NCBI GenBank assembly: GCA_016870485.1
Contig: VGBM01000017.1
Span: forward strand, 1 to 32,903
Length of the DNA: 32,903 bases
From: Actinomycetota bacterium
GTDB taxonomy: Bacteria > Actinomycetota > Thermoleophilia > Gaiellales > F1-60-MAGs149
Reading direction: 5' to 3'
The notes beneath the pieces are model-generated. The model searched no databases, had not been told where the DNA came from, and saw only the letters and a list, made by a program, of their open reading frames with translations. Positions 30,131 to 32,903 of this stretch are shown one piece after another; positions within the stretch are counted from its first letter, which is position 1; every line of letters starts with the position of its first letter. The position numbers were made by a program, and so were the translations under genes.

Positions 30131-31120
30131 ATGGCCGAGGACGATCCGCGCGCGCAGCTCGAGACGCTCTACTGGTGGGGCGTGCCCACGTTCTTCCGGT
30201 CGGAGCACGATGAGGATCCCGCCAACGCCGACATCGGCGTGCTCGGCATCCCGCACTCGTCGGGCAACGGCTCGACGGAGCGCGACCAGCACCTCGGCCC
30301 GCGCGCCGTCCGCCACGTCTCCGCCCACAACCGCCGCCCGCACCGCACGTACGGCCTGAGCGCGTTCGACGCCTTCCGCGTCCGCGACCTCGGCGACGTG
30401 CCGCTGCCGGAGGCGATGGACAACGAGGCCTGCGTCGACCGCATCGCCGCGCACACGCGCCGGATCGCCGAGGCCGGCACGCGGCTGGTCTCGATCGGCG
30501 GCGACCATGCGATCACGGGCGCGGTGCTGCTCGGGCTCGCCGGGCCCGGCTCGCCCCTGACCGCCGACGGCCCCGTCGCCCTCGTCCACCTCGACGCGCA
30601 CGTCGACTCGTACGCGCAGATCCCGCACTGGCTCGGCGCGCGGCGCTCGGCGGCGCACTGGGCCGCCTACCTGGTCGAGGCCGGCCGCATCGACCCGACG
30701 CGCTCCACCCAGATCGGGATGCGCGGCCAGCCGCGCACCGAGACCTGGCTCGACACGAGCCGGCAGCTGGGCTACGCCGTGATCACGATGGCCGACGTGC
30801 GCGAGCGCGGCATCCCGGACGTGGTCGCCGAGGCCCGCGAGCGGGCCGGCGACCTGCCGGTCTACCTGACGTTCGATCTCGACTGCCTCGACCCGGCGGT
30901 CGCGCCCGCCGTCTCGAACCTCGAGGTCGGGGAGGGCGGGTTCTCGATCGACGAGGCGAACGCGATCGTGCGGGGCCTGCGCGGCCTCGACGTCGTCGGG
31001 GCCGACGTCGTCTGCCTGATGCCGACGAAGGACGACCGCTCGCAGCGCACCGCGATGGTGGCGGGGCACGTCGCCCACGAGCAGGTCTCGCTGATCGCGG
31101 ACCGGCTGGCGACGCGCTAG
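30131..31120 (+). CDS. Arginase/agmatinase family ureohydrolase with altered guanidine site
   Basis: A 329-residue dinuclear manganese hydrolase of the ureohydrolase family. The metal ligands are intact: H126 (SIGGDHAIT), D155, H157 and D159 (HLDAHVDSY), D249 and D251 (TFDLDCLDP). The family cleaves guanidino groups to urea and amine. In arginase and agmatinase a glutamate (motif DxxEv-P) contacts the guanidinium. Here that motif reads GADVVCLMP, with C295 in its place, so the substrate is probably not arginine or agmatine. The N-terminal part ALVHLDAH is preceded by a GIPHSSGNGSTERDQHLGPR segment, as usual. The ATG at 30131 has GGGGAGAGG upstream. The stop overlaps the methylglyoxal synthase stop in the shared CTAG. 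Confidence 0.9.
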   Translation: MAEDDPRAQLETLYWWGVPTFFRSEHDEDPANADIGVLGIPHSSGNGSTERDQHLGPRAVRHVSAHNRRPHRTYGLSAFDAFRVRDLGDVPLPEAMDNEACVDRIAAHTRRIAEAGTRLVSIGGDHAITGAVLLGLAGPGSPLTADGPVALVHLDAHVDSYAQIPHWLGARRSAAHWAAYLVEAGRIDPTRSTQIGMRGQPRTETWLDTSRQLGYAVITMADVRERGIPDVVAEARERAGDLPVYLTFDLDCLDPAVAPAVSNLEVGEGGFSIDEANAIVRGLRGLDVVGADVVCLMPTKDDRSQRTAMVAGHVAHEQVSLIADRLATR

Positions 31121-31539
31121 GCGGCGCCGGCCGCGAACGGCCGCTCGGCCGCACCGGTCCCCGCCAGCGCCCCGAGGCAGAGCTCGGCCGTGGCCGGGTT
31201 CGTCGCGAGCGGCGTGTCGTGCACGTCGCAGACCTTCATCAGGGCCTGGATGTCGGGGTCGTGGGGGTGCGCGGTCAGGGGGTCGCGCAGGAAGACGACG
31301 AGGTCGAGCTGCTCCTCGGCGACGAGGGCGCCGATCTGGAGGTCGCCGCCGAGCGGGCCCGACATCAGGCAGTGGACGCGCAGGTCGAAGCGGTCGTTGA
31401 GGAGACCGCCGGTGGTGGCGGTGGCGACGAGGCGGCTGGCCCGGAGGTAGCCCTCGTGGCGGGCGACGAGGTCGAGCATGGCGTCCTTGGCGCCGTCGTG
31501 GGCGACGAGCGCGATGCGGTGCGGGGTTCTCGTGGTCAT
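31117..31539 (-). CDS. mgsA: Methylglyoxal synthase
   Basis: A 140-residue enzyme that turns dihydroxyacetone phosphate into methylglyoxal and phosphate. The active-site residues line up with E. coli MgsA at a constant offset of five: H14 and K18 (ALVAHDGAKDAM), D66 (SGPLGGDLQIGALVAE), H93 and D96 (DPLTAHPHDPDIQAL). The end DTPLATNPATAEL is also conserved. The ATG at 31539 has TAGGTT (31546-31551) 6 bases upstream and no ribosome site, so it is likely leaderless. It converges on the arginase-family gene with 4 overlapping bases. The C-terminal tail is slightly alanine-rich. Confidence 0.95.
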   Translation of the reverse strand: MTTRTPHRIALVAHDGAKDAMLDLVARHEGYLRASRLVATATTGGLLNDRFDLRVHCLMSGPLGGDLQIGALVAEEQLDLVVFLRDPLTAHPHDPDIQALMKVCDVHDTPLATNPATAELCLGALAGTGAAERPFAAGAA

Positions 31540-31558
31540 GGCCCCAACCTACCCCCGC

Positions 31559-31580
31559 CGCGGGCGCGCTCCTGCCCGCG
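31559..31580 (-). terminator. Hairpin after the secreted PA-linker protein
   Basis: CGCGGGC (31559-31565) pairs with GCCCGCG (31574-31580) around an 8-base loop. On the minus strand it begins 20 bases after the stop of the gene at 31601-32626 and ends just upstream of the mgsA promoter box. There is no T-tract. It is a moderate terminator candidate. Confidence 0.4.
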
Positions 31581-31600
31581 TAACCGGACCCGAACCGCCT

Positions 31601-32626
31601 CTACACCGGCTGGCGCACCGGCACTCGCCGCCAGTCCGACCACTCGACGCCGTCCCCGACCCGCACGACGACCCAGCGGGCCGCCTGCGGCGCCCCGCGC
31701 AGCACGACGCGCGGGCGGAAGCCGAGGGTGCGGGCCGTGCCGCGCACCCGCACCTGCAGGCGCTCGGCGTCGCCCGTCAGGAGCAGCTCGATCAGGGCGC
31801 CGCGGCGCGTGGCGGTGACGGCGACGTCCTCGAGGTCGACGAGGTCGGGGTCGCCCGCCTCCGTGGGCGGGGCCGGCGCGGGCGCCGGCTCGGGGGCGGG
31901 GGCGGGGGCGGCCGGGGGGACGACCGTGAAGGGCGCGAGCCGGCCCGGGACGCGGATCTCGAGGCAGTCCGCGGCGAGGCCGTCGAGGAGGGGGTGCCCG
32001 AAGGAGAAGGCGAAGCGAACGTCGCCGTGGCCGACCCGCACGGTCGCGGTCAGCGCGCCGGCGACGCCGTCGCGCTCGAGGACGGCGGTGCGCTCGTGGA
32101 CGGAGGGGTCGACGTCCACGACCTCGCGGGTGACGGTGCGGGCGTCCCAGTAGCCAGCCCGGAGCCAGTGGTGGCGGGCCCGCCACGTGTCCCAGCCGAG
32201 GTAGCTCCAGCCCGTGCCCGGCCAGGACGAGGAGACCGTCCAGCGGTGCTGCTCGGGCACCCAGAACCGCTCCGTGACGGTCTCGGTGCGCACGAGCGGG
32301 AGGTCGGCCGCCGTGATCCGGATCGTCGCCGCGTCGGTCACGCAGGTGCCGTCGCCCGGCGCGCGGCCGAGCTCGACCAGCACCTCGCCGCGGGTCGGGG
32401 CCTCGAAGAAGCGCAGCGCGAGGGCGAGGGTCTTCGCGCGGTTGTCGAAGGCCACGTCGACCTCGTCCACGTCGTCGGGGACGAAGCCGCCCTGGAAGGA
32501 CGGCGCGACCGTGCGCTCGAAGGCGCCGCTGAGCGCCCAATCGCCGGGGTGGGCGGACGCGGCGGGGGCGAGGGCGAGGAGCGCCGCCGCCACGAGGGCG
32601 GCGACGGGGACGCGGGAGCGGTGCAC
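31601..32626 (-). CDS. Secreted two-domain protein with Pro-Ala linker
   Basis: A 341-residue exported protein of unknown function. The signal peptide VAALVAAALLALAPAASA is likely cut before HPGDW. The N-terminal domain (about 26-230) is beta-rich with FDNRAKTLALALRFFEAPTR and aromatic WTVSSSWPGTGWSYLGWDTW. A proline-alanine linker (about 234-254) leads to an 85-residue C-terminal domain containing AERLQVRVRGTARTLGFRPR and ending GVEWSDWRRVPVR. The GTG at 32626 has GGAGG 8 bases upstream; the ATG-type frame further upstream lacks a signal-like start. The C-terminal domain recurs in the next gene, so the pair arose by duplication or domain sharing. It is probably a cell-surface or extracellular protein. 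Confidence 0.75.
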   Translation of the reverse strand: MHRSRVPVAALVAAALLALAPAASAHPGDWALSGAFERTVAPSFQGGFVPDDVDEVDVAFDNRAKTLALALRFFEAPTRGEVLVELGRAPGDGTCVTDAATIRITAADLPLVRTETVTERFWVPEQHRWTVSSSWPGTGWSYLGWDTWRARHHWLRAGYWDARTVTREVVDVDPSVHERTAVLERDGVAGALTATVRVGHGDVRFAFSFGHPLLDGLAADCLEIRVPGRLAPFTVVPPAAPAPAPEPAPAPAPPTEAGDPDLVDLEDVAVTATRRGALIELLLTGDAERLQVRVRGTARTLGFRPRVVLRGAPQAARWVVVRVGDGVEWSDWRRVPVRQPV

Positions 32627-32695
32627 GGCGGACCTCCAATCGGGACGTGAAAGTTGTCGCACCCGCAGCGCGTCCGCTTACGCGGCGCCCGGGGT

Positions 32696-32735
32696 CGCCG
32701 CGCCCGCCGGCCATGGCCGGTCGACGGGCGCGGCG
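32696..32735 (-). terminator. Nested inverted repeat after the partial gene
   Basis: An 11-base arm CGCCGCGCCCG (32696-32706) pairs exactly with 32725-32735. The loop itself contains a perfect 14-bp palindrome CCGGCCATGGCCGG (32707-32720). On the minus strand it starts 7 bases after the stop of the partial gene. It probably acts as a terminator or insulator between the two paralogous genes; no T-tract is present. Confidence 0.5.
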
Positions 32736-32742
32736 AGGCGGG

Positions 32743-32903
32743 TCAGCGGACCAAGACGCGCTCCCAGTCGGACCAGTCGGCCCCGTCCGAGAAGCGGACC
32801 ATCACCCAGCGGACGCGACTGTCCTGGTTCTTCAGGATGACGCGGCTGCGGAAGTCCAGCGTCCTCGAGGCGCGGCGCACCCGGATCTGCACCTTCTCGG
32901 CGT
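32743..32903 (-). CDS. Partial gene: C-terminal domain paralogous to the preceding secreted protein
   Basis: Only the last 53 codons are in the window; the gene continues past the right edge. The translated end reads AEKVQIRVRRASRTLDFRSR, then VILKNQDSRVRWVMVRFSDG and ADWSDWERVLVR before TGA. It aligns residue for residue with the C-terminal domain of the gene at 31601-32626 (AERLQVRVRGTARTLGFRPR ... EWSDWRRVPVR), apart from a one-residue length difference near the middle. I infer it is also exported. Its function is unknown. Confidence 0.75.
   Translation of the reverse strand, partial: AEKVQIRVRRASRTLDFRSRVILKNQDSRVRWVMVRFSDGADWSDWERVLVR

Noticed and set aside
1..32903. CRISPR arrays, tRNA, rRNA, insertion sequences, prophage
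   Set aside because: No regularly spaced repeats, cloverleaf sequences, transposase motifs or phage genes were seen on reading both strands.

Overview
The window is very GC-rich (by eye above 70%) and densely coded. It uses many GTG starts, 1-4 base stop/start overlaps and almost no spacer DNA. The gene content (HyuA/HyuB pair, FadH-type flavoenzyme, copper amine oxidase, RHH/MazF toxin-antitoxin, DUF1028) and repeated TAnnnT boxes placed 6-7 bases before start codons suggest an actinomycetote, perhaps of the Thermoleophilia/Solirubrobacterales type. That placement is inference, since no rRNA or marker gene is present. I see 36 protein genes and no tRNA, rRNA, CRISPR array, transposase or phage gene.

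Layout. 18-6842: a FadH/OYE flavoenzyme (-); a coupled DUF3467 plus unknown pair (+); a small methyltransferase (-); a toxin-antitoxin pair (+) whose toxin frame runs antisense into the end of an M20 amidohydrolase (-); and a class III CoA-transferase (-) upstream of that amidohydrolase. 6961-11019: hyuA-hyuB (-), with the best promoter of the window in front and a perfect 30-bp palindrome behind. 11150-12310: an MFS transporter (+). 12311-20013: nine tightly packed minus-strand genes that look like one catabolic operon: acyl-CoA dehydrogenase, alpha/beta hydrolase, aldo/keto reductase, GAF protein, formamidase-type amidase, MaoC hydratase, SnoaL-like protein, isocitrate lyase/PEP mutase-type lyase and a hydroxyacid-oxoacid transhydrogenase-like enzyme. 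20137-21052: CMD/PcaC-like and OsmC-like genes (+).

21068-25230: a secreted NTF2-like protein (-), an SDR (-), a LeuC-type hydro-lyase without an adjacent small subunit (+), an Asp/Glu-racemase-fold protein that lacks both usual cysteines (+), and a TPR-like protein (-). 25293-29016: copper amine oxidase, a coupled unknown 225-residue protein, a RidA-family protein and a DUF1028 protein (all +). 29026-32903: a secreted beta-propeller (+), an arginase-family enzyme with an altered guanidine-site residue (+), methylglyoxal synthase (-), and two tandem minus-strand genes that share a C-terminal domain, the second cut by the window edge.

How it may work together (inference). Most genes fit the breakdown of nitrogenous organic compounds: amides, lactams or hydantoins (HyuAB, M20 amidohydrolase, formamidase-type amidase, racemase-fold protein), amines (amine oxidase, RidA) and guanidino or amidine compounds (arginase family). 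The carbon skeletons would pass through CoA-thioester chemistry (CoA-transferase, acyl-CoA dehydrogenase, MaoC) and C-C cleavage. The nine-gene operon is the best candidate for an undescribed pathway. Its substrate cannot be read from the sequence.
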